Assembly: GCF_003056355.1 (NCBI RefSeq)
Contig: NZ_PYVW01000024.1
Location: forward strand, 1-39,651
Direction of reading: 5' to 3'
Length of the DNA stretch: 39,651 nucleotides
Origin: Devosia naphthalenivorans
GTDB taxonomy: Bacteria > Pseudomonadota > Alphaproteobacteria > Rhizobiales > Devosiaceae
The stretch's first letter is position 1, and the number at the start of each line of letters is the position of its first letter. Shown piece by piece: positions 16,419-24,300 of the stretch. Both the position numbers and the translations under genes were made by a program. The notes under the pieces were generated by a model, which was not told the DNA's origin, did no database searches, and was given only the letters and a program-made list of their open reading frames with translations.

Positions 16419-16928
16419 ATGACGCATGAAGCACACGCCCATGGTCAAGCGGATCGCCACGGTCAAGGCGGCGGGCACGGCGCTCATGGACGACCTTACC
16501 TCATGTTCTGGATCAACATGGTGCTCGGCCTTGTCGTGATGTATTTCGTCATGTTCTCCATGATCGACGGACCGGGAGACTTCCGCAACAACATGAACAT
16601 GTTCTACATGGCCTTGACCATGTGGGCCCCTATGGGAATCTTCATGCTCGCCACGATGCCGGGCATGTTCCCGAAACGCACCATGAACGTCGTCCTCTAC
16701 GCCGCTTTCGCATTGATCACGGTCTTGTCCTTTCTGGGCACCCGGACCCAGGCTTTCATCGATGACCGTCAGTTCATCGACTCCATGATTCCGCACCATT
16801 CGGGAGCGATCCTCATGTGCCGTGAGGCGGACCTCAAGGACTCCGAATTGGTGCAGCTCTGCGGCGAAATCATCGAGGCGCAGCGACGGGAAATCGAACA
16901 GATGGAAGCGATCGGGGAACGGCTTTGA
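16419..16928 (+). CDS. Membrane-anchored DUF305 protein
   Basis: 169 aa. A His-rich N-terminus (HEAHAHGQADRHGQGGGHGAHG) precedes membrane segments at about 28-48, 62-82 and 90-108, with MxxxM clusters between (NNMNMFYMALTM). The C-terminal soluble part has the DUF305 motif MIPHHSGAI at about 123-131 and two Cys (MCREAD, QLCGE). GAAGGAG precedes the ATG. Unlike the secreted DUF305 at 8041, this copy is membrane-bound. His and Met clusters on both sides suggest copper handling at the inner membrane; no activity is proven for the family. Confidence 0.85.
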   Translation: MTHEAHAHGQADRHGQGGGHGAHGRPYLMFWINMVLGLVVMYFVMFSMIDGPGDFRNNMNMFYMALTMWAPMGIFMLATMPGMFPKRTMNVVLYAAFALITVLSFLGTRTQAFIDDRQFIDSMIPHHSGAILMCREADLKDSELVQLCGEIIEAQRREIEQMEAIGERL

Positions 16929-17059
16929 GTTGCTGCCCCGCAAGGAGGAAAACTCCACAGCGCCGGATGGCAATGCCTCGGTTCGCGACCTCCAGCGCCT
17001 GTGCTGGTTTCCTCGTGACGTAAATTGGGCGCGCCGTTGCTGAGAGGATGCGGTTCCGA

Positions 17060-17674
17060 TCAGCCCTGGCCGATGAGACGGCGCAGCTTGGCCATTCGGG
17101 TATCGAATCCTTCCTCGGTCGCCAGGGTACCGAAGAAGCGCCCGTCCGCAGTGACCAACTGGATGGAAGCCTGGTGCCCCATCAGGTAGTCACCACCCTC
17201 CATCGGCTCCTTCTCGAAGAAAATGTAGCGGTCCTTTGCCATGGTGCTCACCTGGGCCAGGTCGCCGGTCAGCCCGGTAATGCGATCGTCGAAGTACTCG
17301 ACGTATTCCTTCATGATTTCAGGCGTGTCGCGCTCGGGGTCCACCGAAACGAAAACCACGTTGAGCTTGTCGGCATCGGGCCCCAGTTCTTCGAGCAACG
17401 CCGACATTTCCGCCAGAGCCGTCGGGCAGACGTCCGGGCAGTGGGTGAAGCCATAGAACCATACAGACGGCTTGCCGAGGAAGTTTGCCTCGGTCACGGC
17501 AGCGCCATCCTGGTTCACCAGCTGGAACGGTTTGGCGTAGATCGCCTCGACCTCGGATACGCCGGTCGGTCTGGGCCCGTACGCCAGGAAACCCGCTCCG
17601 GCGGCTGCTACAACCACCAGCGCCCAAAGGACGATCCGAAGCTTTCGCATGCCGGTCGAAGCCTTACCGGTCAT
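17060..17674 (-). CDS. SCO1/SenC copper-delivery protein
   Basis: 204 aa, anchored by an N-terminal hydrophobic helix (about 13-32) with a periplasmic thioredoxin-like domain. CPDVC (C79, C83) and a distal His in MGHQASIQLV near 165 form the Sco copper site. FVSVDPERDTP is the typical Sco strand-loop. Sco proteins insert copper into cytochrome oxidase CuA or reduce its thiols; near copper-resistance genes they may act in copper trafficking. Start ATG 17674 overlaps the PCuAC stop (ATGA), so the two are coupled, as in many alphaproteobacteria where they cooperate. Confidence 0.93.
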   Translation of the reverse strand: MTGKASTGMRKLRIVLWALVVVAAAGAGFLAYGPRPTGVSEVEAIYAKPFQLVNQDGAAVTEANFLGKPSVWFYGFTHCPDVCPTALAEMSALLEELGPDADKLNVVFVSVDPERDTPEIMKEYVEYFDDRITGLTGDLAQVSTMAKDRYIFFEKEPMEGGDYLMGHQASIQLVTADGRFFGTLATEEGFDTRMAKLRRLIGQG

Positions 17675-18147
17675 TGACTATGACCTTCGTGGTTCGGTGC
17701 AGCCTCCGCGGAGCGTTGCTCCACGTTGAAGACGACCTCGACCGGTCCTGCATTCTCGAAGAACAGGGTCGCGGCGACCTCGTCACCAGCCTGGTAGCGG
17801 CGGTCCGGCTTGATGAACATGGCGTGCGTGCCATCGTCGCCCAGGGAGACCGTGGCACCGGCAGGGATTTCCATGCCCTCTGCGAGGGGCTCCATGCGGG
17901 CGATGCCGTCCGTCACCACCGACTGGTGCAGTTCCACCTTCTCGGCGGTCTTGCTTTCGATTCCCATCAGGCGTTCCGGAACATCGCCGTTGTTGTGGAT
18001 GGTGACGTAACCCCCCAGCACCGGGGCGTTGGGCGGCGCTTCCTGGATCATCGGGTGCTCGATGAAGATCGAACCCGAGGTAAAGTCGTGCGCCTGTGCC
18101 AGAGCGGGAATGGCGGCGATAGCCAGGCCCAGGATGAACTTCTGCAT
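17671..18147 (-). CDS. PCuAC periplasmic copper chaperone
   Basis: 158 aa with a signal peptide (residues 1-19, ALAQA-H). The copper ligands H74, M85, H108 and M110 give H-x10-M-x22-H-x-M, essentially the PCuAC motif. The fold-typical GGYVTIHNNGD strand is near 45-55. The C-terminus adds His (NHEGH). PCuAC passes Cu(I) to Sco1 and cytochrome oxidase. First gene of the pair with SCO1. Its upstream region, only 91 bases to the next minus-strand gene, has no metal-type promoter I can recognise. Confidence 0.92.
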   Translation of the reverse strand: MQKFILGLAIAAIPALAQAHDFTSGSIFIEHPMIQEAPPNAPVLGGYVTIHNNGDVPERLMGIESKTAEKVELHQSVVTDGIARMEPLAEGMEIPAGATVSLGDDGTHAMFIKPDRRYQAGDEVAATLFFENAGPVEVVFNVEQRSAEAAPNHEGHSQ

Positions 18148-18194
18148 GTATCAGCCTTCGTGTGAGCTTCTGTTGGCGTCAGGGTTAGCGGACA

Positions 18195-18242
18195 TTGCCG
18201 CTGACCAAACTGCTCGGCGTTCCTGGAGAGACTGACCTTCAT
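18195..18242 (-). pseudogene. Possible ParE/RelE toxin remnant (N-terminus only)
   Basis: An ATG at 18242 overlaps the antitoxin stop (ATGA) and begins MKVSLSRNAEQFG, which looks like the first strand and helix of ParE/RelE-type toxins. After about 12 residues the resemblance is lost and the frame runs into the PCuAC leader and gene in the wrong frame. I read it as a toxin deleted after its first codons, but the match is too short to be sure. Confidence 0.35.
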
Positions 18243-18505
18243 GAGGCGGCATTGCCCCGCACGATCTCTTCGATGTCTGAAATGACGTCGTCCATGTCCT
18301 CGGACTCTCCATTGTCGAGTTGCCCCAGGCCTTCAGCTACCTTGAGGATTTTCGCGCCTTCTCCGGCCAGATACAGCTTCATGGCTCGGACCATAACCCA
18401 GCTACGGGTGCGATCTGCGGCACTGGCAATCTTCTCGATGTCCGCCAACACGTCCACCGGAATGCGAAGCGCTACAGGGTCTGACAGTTCAATCTTGCTG
18501 CTCAT
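18239..18505 (-). CDS. RHH (CopG-like) antitoxin, probably orphan
   Basis: 88 aa. Residues about 10-45 (VALRIPVDVLADIEKIASAADRT then RSWVMVRAMKLYL) form the ribbon-helix-helix strand and two helices. The C-terminal acidic tail (GESEDMDDVISDIEEIV) would wrap a toxin. ATG 18505 has GAAGAG seven bases upstream; the in-frame TTG at 18520 has no better site. A palindrome ATACG-G-CGTAT at 18528-18538 just upstream is a likely self-operator. The following gene position holds only a toxin-like stub, so the antitoxin seems to have lost its partner. The span 18506-18712 otherwise shows no gene. Confidence 0.72.
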   Translation of the reverse strand: MSSKIELSDPVALRIPVDVLADIEKIASAADRTRSWVMVRAMKLYLAGEGAKILKVAEGLGQLDNGESEDMDDVISDIEEIVRGNAAS

Positions 18506-18712
18506 TTTCAATCTCTTCAATTGTCATACGGCGTATAACAAAAGCCAGAAGATGTCAAGATCGACGTTCAATCCGTGGGCTCCCTAAGTCCAAGTTCGCC
18601 GTTACCAAGTGGTACTGCTCGGCCCGCACTATCGTGAGCTCACGGCGTTTTGGCTGTCTCAGCGATATCGAGCTATTATACTTTGCCCGTGGGAAGCGCT
18701 GCACTTTTGCCG

Positions 18713-20884
18713 TTATCCGGAGTGCGTCAGCCCCTTCCAGCCCAGGAGGCGCATAGCGTTGGCGGTAACAAGCACCGTGGCGCCGGTATCGGCCAGGATG
18801 GCCGGCCAGAGGCCGGTGATCCCCAGAACGGTGGTGACCAGGAACACGGCCTTCAATCCCAGGGACAGGGCGATGTTCTGGCCGATATTCGCCATGGTAG
18901 CTTTGGACAGTCCGACCATGTTGGCGATGTCGAGCACCCGCCCGTGCAGAATGGCTGCGTCGGCGGTTTCGAGGGCCACGTCGGTTCCGCCCCCCATGGC
19001 GATGCCGATATCGGCAGCAGCAAGAGCAGGGGCGTCGTTGATGCCATCGCCAACCTTGGCCACCACCGCGCCGCCGGCCTGCAGCTCACGCACGATACGC
19101 TGCTTGTCCTCGGGCAGCAGACCGGCCCGGACGTCCATGCCGAGCGAGGACCCGATCGCCCGGGCGGTGCGTTCGTTGTCACCGGTCAACATCACCGTCT
19201 TCACGCCGGCGGCCTTGAGCGCATCCAGACCGGCACGGGCATCGAGGCGCGGCTCGTCGCGGATCGCGAAGATGCCCACGATCTTATCGTTCGCGAGCAG
19301 GACTGAAACGGTCTTGCCTTCGTCGTTGAAGCCATCGATCCGGGACTGCAGTTCGGCGGGAATGCCTGCCTGTTCGTTAGCTGCCTTCGGGGAGGCAAGC
19401 AGCAGGCGATCGCCGCCAACGGTTCCCGTCACCCCCTTGCCGCCGATGGCCTTGGCATCCATAGCGGGCGGCACCGGGACGTTCATAGCCTTGGCCTTGG
19501 CCAGTATTGCCAGCGCAAGGGGATGGCTCGATCCGGTTTCGATGGCAGCTGCCATGGACAAGATTTGGGACTCCGAGATGCCGATGGCGATCAAATCGGT
19601 GACCTGGGGCTTGCCTTCGGTCAGGGTGCCGGTCTTGTCGAGCGCCACGGTGGTCACCTTGCGCAACCCCTCGAGCACGGCGCCACCCTTCAGCAGCAAG
19701 CCACGGCGGGCGCCTGCCGACAGTGCGGCGGCGATGGCGGCGGGCGTAGAGATCACCAGGGCGCACGGGCAGCCGATCAGTAGGATGGCCAGACCCTTGT
19801 AGACCCATTCTCCCCAGGCCTGACCCAGCAGCAGCGGCGGCACAATGGCAACGAGAGCCCCGACCAGCAGAACGGCAGGCGTGTAGTAGCGGGAAAACCG
19901 GTCGATGAAGCGTTCGGTCGGCGCCTTGCTTTCCTGGGCCTCTTCCACCAATCGGATCACCCTGGCAATCGTGTTGTCGCTTGCCTGGGCGGTGACCCGT
20001 ACCTTGAGGACGTTGTCGGTGTTGATGGTGCCGGCGAACACGCGGTCCCCTGGCCCCTTGTTCTTGGGAACGCTTTCGCCGGTGACGGGAGACTCATCAA
20101 CGGCGCTGCTGCCTTCGACGATGTCGCCATCGGCGGGGATACGGTCACCCGGGCGGATCATCACCATCGCCTTGAGGGCAAGGCCCGCAGCCGGGACTTC
20201 CCGCACCTGGTCGCCTTCGATCAACCGAGCGGTCTTCGGCACGAGATCGGCCAATCCCTTGATGCTGGCCCGGGCGCGACCGGCAGCCACGCCTTCCAGC
20301 AGTTCGCCGACCAGGAACAGCAAGACGACGGTGGCCGCTTCTTCGCTTGCGCCGATGAACACTGCACCAATGGCAGCTATGCTCATCAAGGTTTCAATCG
20401 AGAACGGAGTCCCATGCAATGCACCTGAAATGGCTCGCTGGCCAACTGGCACCAACCCAACCAGCAAAGCCGCCAGGAACGCCCAATGCCCGATCTCGGG
20501 AAGCATTTGACCGATCAGGTAAGCAGCAACCAGGGCAAAGCCGCAAGCCCAGGTCAACAGGGCCTTGCGGGTCTTCCACCAGGGACCGTCCTCATCGTGG
20601 TCATGATCGCCATGAAGCTGCGGCGCCGACGATGGTTGGGCGGCATCTGCGGAATCGGCGGTCCGGATGGGCTTGGTCGGATAGCCTAAGTTGCTGATCT
20701 TGGCGGCGATCGCCTGAAGGTCAGCCTGTGCCTCATGCCGCACCGACATCGTGCCGGCCATAACGGAGACCGAAACGTCCTCGACGCCCGCCACTCTACG
20801 GGCAGCGGTATCCACTTTCGCCGCGCAGCTGGCGCAATCCATGCCCTGCACACTGAAGCGTGTTGTTTCAATCCTTGCCGTCAT
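18713..20884 (-). CDS. Zn/Cd/Pb-exporting P1B-2 ATPase (ZntA/CadA type)
   Basis: 723-aa inner-membrane pump for divalent soft metals. One HMA domain has MDCASC (C17, C20), followed by a His/Asp linker HGDHDHDE at 91-98. The core has [12 protein letters not shown] and GDGIND. The last helices carry the Lys of LGLKAVF and the Asp of ADTGATV, the P1B-2 pair for Zn, Cd or Pb. ATG 20884 follows AAGGAG; the in-frame TTG at 20902 is rejected as it would overlap that site. The promoter at 20914 is shared back to back with the CadR-like regulator. Confidence 0.95.
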   Translation of the reverse strand: MTARIETTRFSVQGMDCASCAAKVDTAARRVAGVEDVSVSVMAGTMSVRHEAQADLQAIAAKISNLGYPTKPIRTADSADAAQPSSAPQLHGDHDHDEDGPWWKTRKALLTWACGFALVAAYLIGQMLPEIGHWAFLAALLVGLVPVGQRAISGALHGTPFSIETLMSIAAIGAVFIGASEEAATVVLLFLVGELLEGVAAGRARASIKGLADLVPKTARLIEGDQVREVPAAGLALKAMVMIRPGDRIPADGDIVEGSSAVDESPVTGESVPKNKGPGDRVFAGTINTDNVLKVRVTAQASDNTIARVIRLVEEAQESKAPTERFIDRFSRYYTPAVLLVGALVAIVPPLLLGQAWGEWVYKGLAILLIGCPCALVISTPAAIAAALSAGARRGLLLKGGAVLEGLRKVTTVALDKTGTLTEGKPQVTDLIAIGISESQILSMAAAIETGSSHPLALAILAKAKAMNVPVPPAMDAKAIGGKGVTGTVGGDRLLLASPKAANEQAGIPAELQSRIDGFNDEGKTVSVLLANDKIVGIFAIRDEPRLDARAGLDALKAAGVKTVMLTGDNERTARAIGSSLGMDVRAGLLPEDKQRIVRELQAGGAVVAKVGDGINDAPALAAADIGIAMGGGTDVALETADAAILHGRVLDIANMVGLSKATMANIGQNIALSLGLKAVFLVTTVLGITGLWPAILADTGATVLVTANAMRLLGWKGLTHSG

Positions 20885-20913
20885 GGCACTAGCTCCTTGC
20901 AATCTTGCCTCAC

Positions 20914-20944
20914 TGCCTACATCCTCCAGTGGCTATAGGAGCAA
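20914..20944 (-). promoter_or_regulatory. MerR-type promoter of the Zn/Cd/Pb ATPase
   Basis: Minus strand TTGCTC (20939-20944), 19-bp spacer CTATAGCCACTGGAGGATG, -10 TAGGCA (20914-20919). The CTATAG and CTGGAG half-sites match CadR/PbrR boxes. The divergent merR ATG is only eight bases beyond the -35, so activator binding also governs the regulator gene. Confidence 0.8.
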
Positions 20945-20951
20945 GAGCAAA

Positions 20952-21383
20952 ATGAGTCATGGCATGGCAATCGGCAAGGCTTCGGAAGCGACGGGGGTGA
21001 AAGTGCCCACCATCCGCTACTACGAACAGATTGGACTGTTGCCGCCACCGCCCCGGACCGAGGGCAACCGGCGGACCTATGACAGGAAAGATGCAGACCG
21101 CCTGACCTTCATCCGCCATTCCCGTGAGTTGGGTTTCGAGATCGACCAGATCCGCACCCTGTTGTCGTTACAAGACCGTCCTGGCCAGTCATGCGGCGAA
21201 GCCGACGCCATCGCGAAGGCGAGGCTGGTAGAGGTCAAGGAGAAGATCACCAGCCTCAAGGCTCTCGAGGCCGAACTGGAGCGTATGGTGGAAGGATGTT
21301 CCCACGGGAGGGTCGAAAGCTGCCAAGTGATCGAAATCCTGGCTGACCACGGCAAGTGCAAGCACCATCAGCACGACACGTGA
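20952..21383 (+). CDS. cadR: CadR-like MerR-family regulator
   Basis: 143 aa activator of the divergent ATPase. The DNA-binding head reads IGKASEATGVKVPTIRYYEQIGLL. Metal ligands are Cys 81 at the start of the dimer helix and Cys 116 and Cys 124 in CSHGRVESC. A C-terminal CKHHQHD tail gives a His-rich end like that of CadR. Start ATG 20952 is preferred; ATG 20964 is possible. The upstream extension to 20751 is antisense to the ATPase and is rejected. The three-Cys plus His tail pattern fits Cd, Pb or Zn; the exact metal is inference. The 184 bases after it (21384-21567) show no gene. Confidence 0.88.
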   Translation: MSHGMAIGKASEATGVKVPTIRYYEQIGLLPPPPRTEGNRRTYDRKDADRLTFIRHSRELGFEIDQIRTLLSLQDRPGQSCGEADAIAKARLVEVKEKITSLKALEAELERMVEGCSHGRVESCQVIEILADHGKCKHHQHDT

Positions 21384-21567
21384 GCTTCGTGCTCGATCTT
21401 CGACGCGTTAATTCCAGGGTCCATTCTCCTCCTGGAAGCATTGGACACTTCGCCATCCTGCCACGGGAGAACGCCTTCCACGCCATCGAGTGACTATGGC
21501 CAAGTTGTTGCGCTTTTTTACGGAGCAGACAATTTTCTGAGGATACATTACGGGGCCCGGCAAGGCG

Positions 21568-22854
21568 CTACCCGCTAGACTGATGTGCTGCTTTTAGCGT
21601 GTGAGCCACAAATCGGATCCGCAGGCCACCTGCCGGACGGGTGGGCAATCTGTTCATCGGCATAGCTAGGTCCTGATCATCAACCTGATACTGCATCTCC
21701 CGGGTAAGCAGGCGGATCGCACTGCTCATGATCGACACAGTCACCCACTCGCCGGGACAGCGATGATCTTTCCGAAGATCGCCTGCCCCATGTGGCATGA
21801 AACGAAAGTCCTGATCTCGCCAGCTGGAGGCCCTCTCTGGGTGGATCATGAGTGGGTCCGGGTAAATCCTACCGTCTCGATTGGTGCTGAAGAGGTCCAG
21901 CATCACCCACTGACCCTTGTCGAAACGCTTACCGCCCCAGGTGAACGGACGAAGTGACCGCCCGCCGATCACCGGGAAGAACGGGTATGTTCGGCGCACT
22001 TCTTCCGCAAAGGGCTCGATCCAATCATCTTCTCCCCCGGCAATTCTTGTCTGCCATTGCGGGTGGTGGTGGAGCGCCATGGCTGAAAAAAGTATCCAGC
22101 GACCGATGGCGACGATGGGACGCAGCAAGTTGATGAGCTCCACCGCCGCCACCTTTGCGGACAGTTGCTTTCCGTCACTGTCAATCCAATGGGCAACAAA
22201 GCTGACGGGCGCATCCTCAGGTGCCTTGAGTTCTCCCTTGCGGAGTTGAACGATAAGGCTCTCGAGCTTTCGCTCCAATGCGGCCCGCCGTACGAGTTCC
22301 CGCCACATGCGTGGACCGACGCGGCCCGCATTCTCCACCATCCCGACCAACTGATCGCAAAGGTCGTTGATGTTCACGGTGTCGGCAGGTAGTCCGCACC
22401 ATTCCCAGGCGGCACGCGTTAGGACCATATTGGACGCGGCAAAGAGTTCTGTTTCCCCTTTCGCTGTCCAGGTTACCGCGGCTTCCCGCCAATGCCGCTC
22501 GAACAAACTAACCATCTGATCAGGCGGGGTATCGATCAGCAATTGGGCAAACATCTTCTTGCGATGCCGATGCCCTTCACCGTCAAGAGCTTGAACGCTA
22601 CCCTTGTCCTGCAACAATCGCAGTGTGGACGGCGGCATAGCGCCCTTCCGGGTGAACAGGTTCTGTCCATAAAAGAGATTGGCGGCGTCTTCTCCGCGCA
22701 GGCATAGAACCGGGCGAAGCATCAGCCTTGTCTCGAAACCATCCGCACCGAGATCGTCGCAACGAGTACCGATGAAGTCGTAGCCTTCGCGGAGGAAGGC
22801 CAAGGTGTTGTCGAAGCCCGGAGCTGCCGGAACCTGGATGTATCCTTCACTCAT
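21568..22854 (-). CDS. CYP152-type fatty-acid peroxygenase P450
   Basis: 428-aa soluble P450 that would use hydrogen peroxide to hydroxylate fatty acids without redox partners. The heme thiolate is Cys 366 in HRCPGE, inside the PHGAGDLRKDHRCPGE layout peculiar to CYP152 (SPalpha, BSbeta, CLA). The I-helix carries Arg 245-Pro 246 (LLRPIVAI), which replaces the usual acid-Thr pair and binds the fatty-acid carboxylate. EEVRR is the ExxR motif. It lacks a ferredoxin or reductase neighbour, as expected. Its ATG overlaps the stop of a short frame behind merR (ATGA), so it may be read from the merR transcript. A metal-linked oxidative-stress role is inference. Confidence 0.9.
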   Translation of the reverse strand: MSEGYIQVPAAPGFDNTLAFLREGYDFIGTRCDDLGADGFETRLMLRPVLCLRGEDAANLFYGQNLFTRKGAMPPSTLRLLQDKGSVQALDGEGHRHRKKMFAQLLIDTPPDQMVSLFERHWREAAVTWTAKGETELFAASNMVLTRAAWEWCGLPADTVNINDLCDQLVGMVENAGRVGPRMWRELVRRAALERKLESLIVQLRKGELKAPEDAPVSFVAHWIDSDGKQLSAKVAAVELINLLRPIVAIGRWILFSAMALHHHPQWQTRIAGGEDDWIEPFAEEVRRTYPFFPVIGGRSLRPFTWGGKRFDKGQWVMLDLFSTNRDGRIYPDPLMIHPERASSWRDQDFRFMPHGAGDLRKDHRCPGEWVTVSIMSSAIRLLTREMQYQVDDQDLAMPMNRLPTRPAGGLRIRFVAHTLKAAHQSSG

Positions 22855-22937
22855 AAACCAGCCAACGAGAAAACGCCTTGCTTGTTCCGTCCGTTATCTT
22901 GCAGCCCAAATCTAAGAGGTGCGCCCAGCCACAGCAT
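22851..22937 (-). other. 28-codon reading frame coupled to the P450 start
   Basis: Between merR and the P450 a frame MLWLGAPLRFGLQDNGRN... ends with TGA overlapping the P450 ATG (ATGA). It has no ribosome site of its own, and the frame continues upstream as a hydrophobic stretch (AIVLIATTMLWLG) into the merR 3' end. It may be the tail of a deleted membrane-protein gene that was once coupled to the P450, or chance. Low certainty. Confidence 0.3.
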
Positions 22938-22948
22938 GGTGGTTGCGA

Positions 22949-23344
22949 TCAGGACAATGGCGTGCTGAGCGCTTCGATGACCCTACATTCCGCTACCACT
23001 CCTTTCCGGCACTCCGTCACCATCCTGGACAATTCAAGCTGAAGGCTCTGGAGCCTGGCAATTCGTTGCTCCACTTCGTCTAGTTGCGCCTGAGCGATGC
23101 GGCTGGCATCGGCACACGAAGCCTGCGGCTGCTCCTGCAGGGCCAGCAGGATCTGCACCGACTGCAGGTCGAATCCCAGGTCTCGGGCATGCCGGATAAA
23201 ACCAAGGCGCCGAACGTCAGCGTCGTCATAGACACGCCGGCCATTGTCAAGCCGCGCTGGCGGAGGGAGCACTCCCGAACGCTCGTAGTACCGGATGGTC
23301 TCGATATTGACCCCCGTTTCACGCGACAGGTCTCCGATCTGCAT
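22949..23344 (-). CDS. MerR-family regulator of the HMA-CDF/lspA operon (PbrR/CadR type)
   Basis: 131 aa. Head IGDLSRETGVNIETIRYYERSGVL, long dimer helix, and Cys 77, Cys 112 and Cys 120 (CRKGVVAEC), the three-thiolate set that binds Pb, Cd or Zn in PbrR/CadR. It lacks the His tail of the regulator at 20952. ATG 23344 (MQIGDL) is chosen; the frame to 23401 would cross the promoter at 23352. Divergent from the exporter operon, and eight bases separate its ATG from the -35, as is usual for MerR pairs. Since four TTGCTC promoters exist and only two regulators fit them, cross-regulation of the operons at 516 and 2867 is likely. Confidence 0.88.
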   Translation of the reverse strand: MQIGDLSRETGVNIETIRYYERSGVLPPPARLDNGRRVYDDADVRRLGFIRHARDLGFDLQSVQILLALQEQPQASCADASRIAQAQLDEVEQRIARLQSLQLELSRMVTECRKGVVAECRVIEALSTPLS

Positions 23345-23351
23345 TTTCCGC

Positions 23352-23382
23352 TTGCTCCTGTAGTCACTACAGGTTGTAGCCT
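23352..23382 (+). promoter_or_regulatory. MerR-type promoter with perfect palindrome, HMA-CDF operon
   Basis: Plus strand TTGCTC (23352-23357), 19-bp spacer, TAGCCT (23377-23382). The spacer and -35 edge hold the perfect palindrome CCTGTAGT-C-ACTACAGG, the cleanest PbrR/CadR-type box in the window. Confidence 0.82.
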
Positions 23383-23415
23383 CTGTGCCGATCCACCTCA
23401 AGAAGGAGCATGAGC

Positions 23416-24300
23416 ATGAGTGCTGCTGCCGAAACCGTCCGCTACCAAGTCACCGGCATGGACTGTTCCTCCTGCGCCGCCAAGATCGAAGGCGCCGCCC
23501 GAAAGGTGGAAGGTGTTCAGGACGTGAAGGTCTCCACCGCATCGCAGGTCATGACCCTGGAAGTAGACGATCCGGACCGGCGATTGCCAATGCTGGAGAC
23601 TGCGGTGACCGACCTCGGCTACCAGCTCGACCGGATCGGCGTGCGAAAGGATTCGGGTTTCGAAGGCAACAAAGACGCCGCTGGTAGTGACGACGATGAC
23701 CACATCCCCGACCTGTCGCATGTCACGCCGGCCTACAAGCGTGCGCTCTGGACCGTCGTACTGCTCAACGTCGGCTACGGCATCGTCGAGATAGTCGGCA
23801 GTTTCATCGCCGGCTCCCAGGCGCTGCAGGCGGATTCGCTCGACTTCCTAGGCGATGGCCTGATTTCGTTCCTCGGTTTGATAGCGGTAGGATGGGGTCT
23901 TGCGGCTCGAGCCAAGGCGGCGCTGTTACAGGGGATCTTTCTCGGCCTCCTTGGATTGGGCGTGGTGGCTTCAACAGTCTACCGGATCTTCGTCGAACAC
24001 CAACCCGAGAGCCTGTTGATGGGCGGGTTCGCTCTGGTCGCCTTCGCCGTCAACGTGCTGGCCGCCGTGGTGCTTATCCCGCATCGCAAGGGTGATGCCA
24101 ACATGCGGGCCGTATGGCTCTTCTCGCGCAATGACGCCATCGGGAACCTGGCCGTGGTCGCCGCGGCGGCGGTCGTCTGGTGGACCGGCTCGCAATGGCC
24201 GGACCTGATCGTCGCCTTTGCGGTCGCGGGGCTGTTCCTGCAGTCCGCCTGGTCGATCATCCGCGATGCACGTTCGGACCTCAAGCAGGCCGGCAGATGA
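23416..24300 (+). CDS. HMA-fused cation diffusion facilitator
   Basis: 294-aa metal efflux carrier with an N-terminal HMA domain (MDCSSC, C17/C20) fused to a six-TM CDF domain (about 100-290). It lacks the usual soluble C-terminal CDF domain. An acidic linker (GSDDDDH) joins the parts. TM2 carries DFLGD and TM5 NDAIGN, instead of the HxxxD pairs of Zn-type CDFs, so the metal site has Asp/Asn ligands. ATG 23416 sits seven bases after AAGGAG; the ATG at 23410 is too close to it. Coupled by ATGA to lspA. Induction by Pb, Cd or Zn through the MerR at 22949 is likely. Confidence 0.88.
   Translation: MSAAAETVRYQVTGMDCSSCAAKIEGAARKVEGVQDVKVSTASQVMTLEVDDPDRRLPMLETAVTDLGYQLDRIGVRKDSGFEGNKDAAGSDDDDHIPDLSHVTPAYKRALWTVVLLNVGYGIVEIVGSFIAGSQALQADSLDFLGDGLISFLGLIAVGWGLAARAKAALLQGIFLGLLGLGVVASTVYRIFVEHQPESLLMGGFALVAFAVNVLAAVVLIPHRKGDANMRAVWLFSRNDAIGNLAVVAAAAVVWWTGSQWPDLIVAFAVAGLFLQSAWSIIRDARSDLKQAGR

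Noticed and set aside
16002..16973. Extension of the unknown minus-strand gene to 16973
   Set aside because: Antisense to csoR and DUF305 genes; GTG 16001 is a sufficient start.
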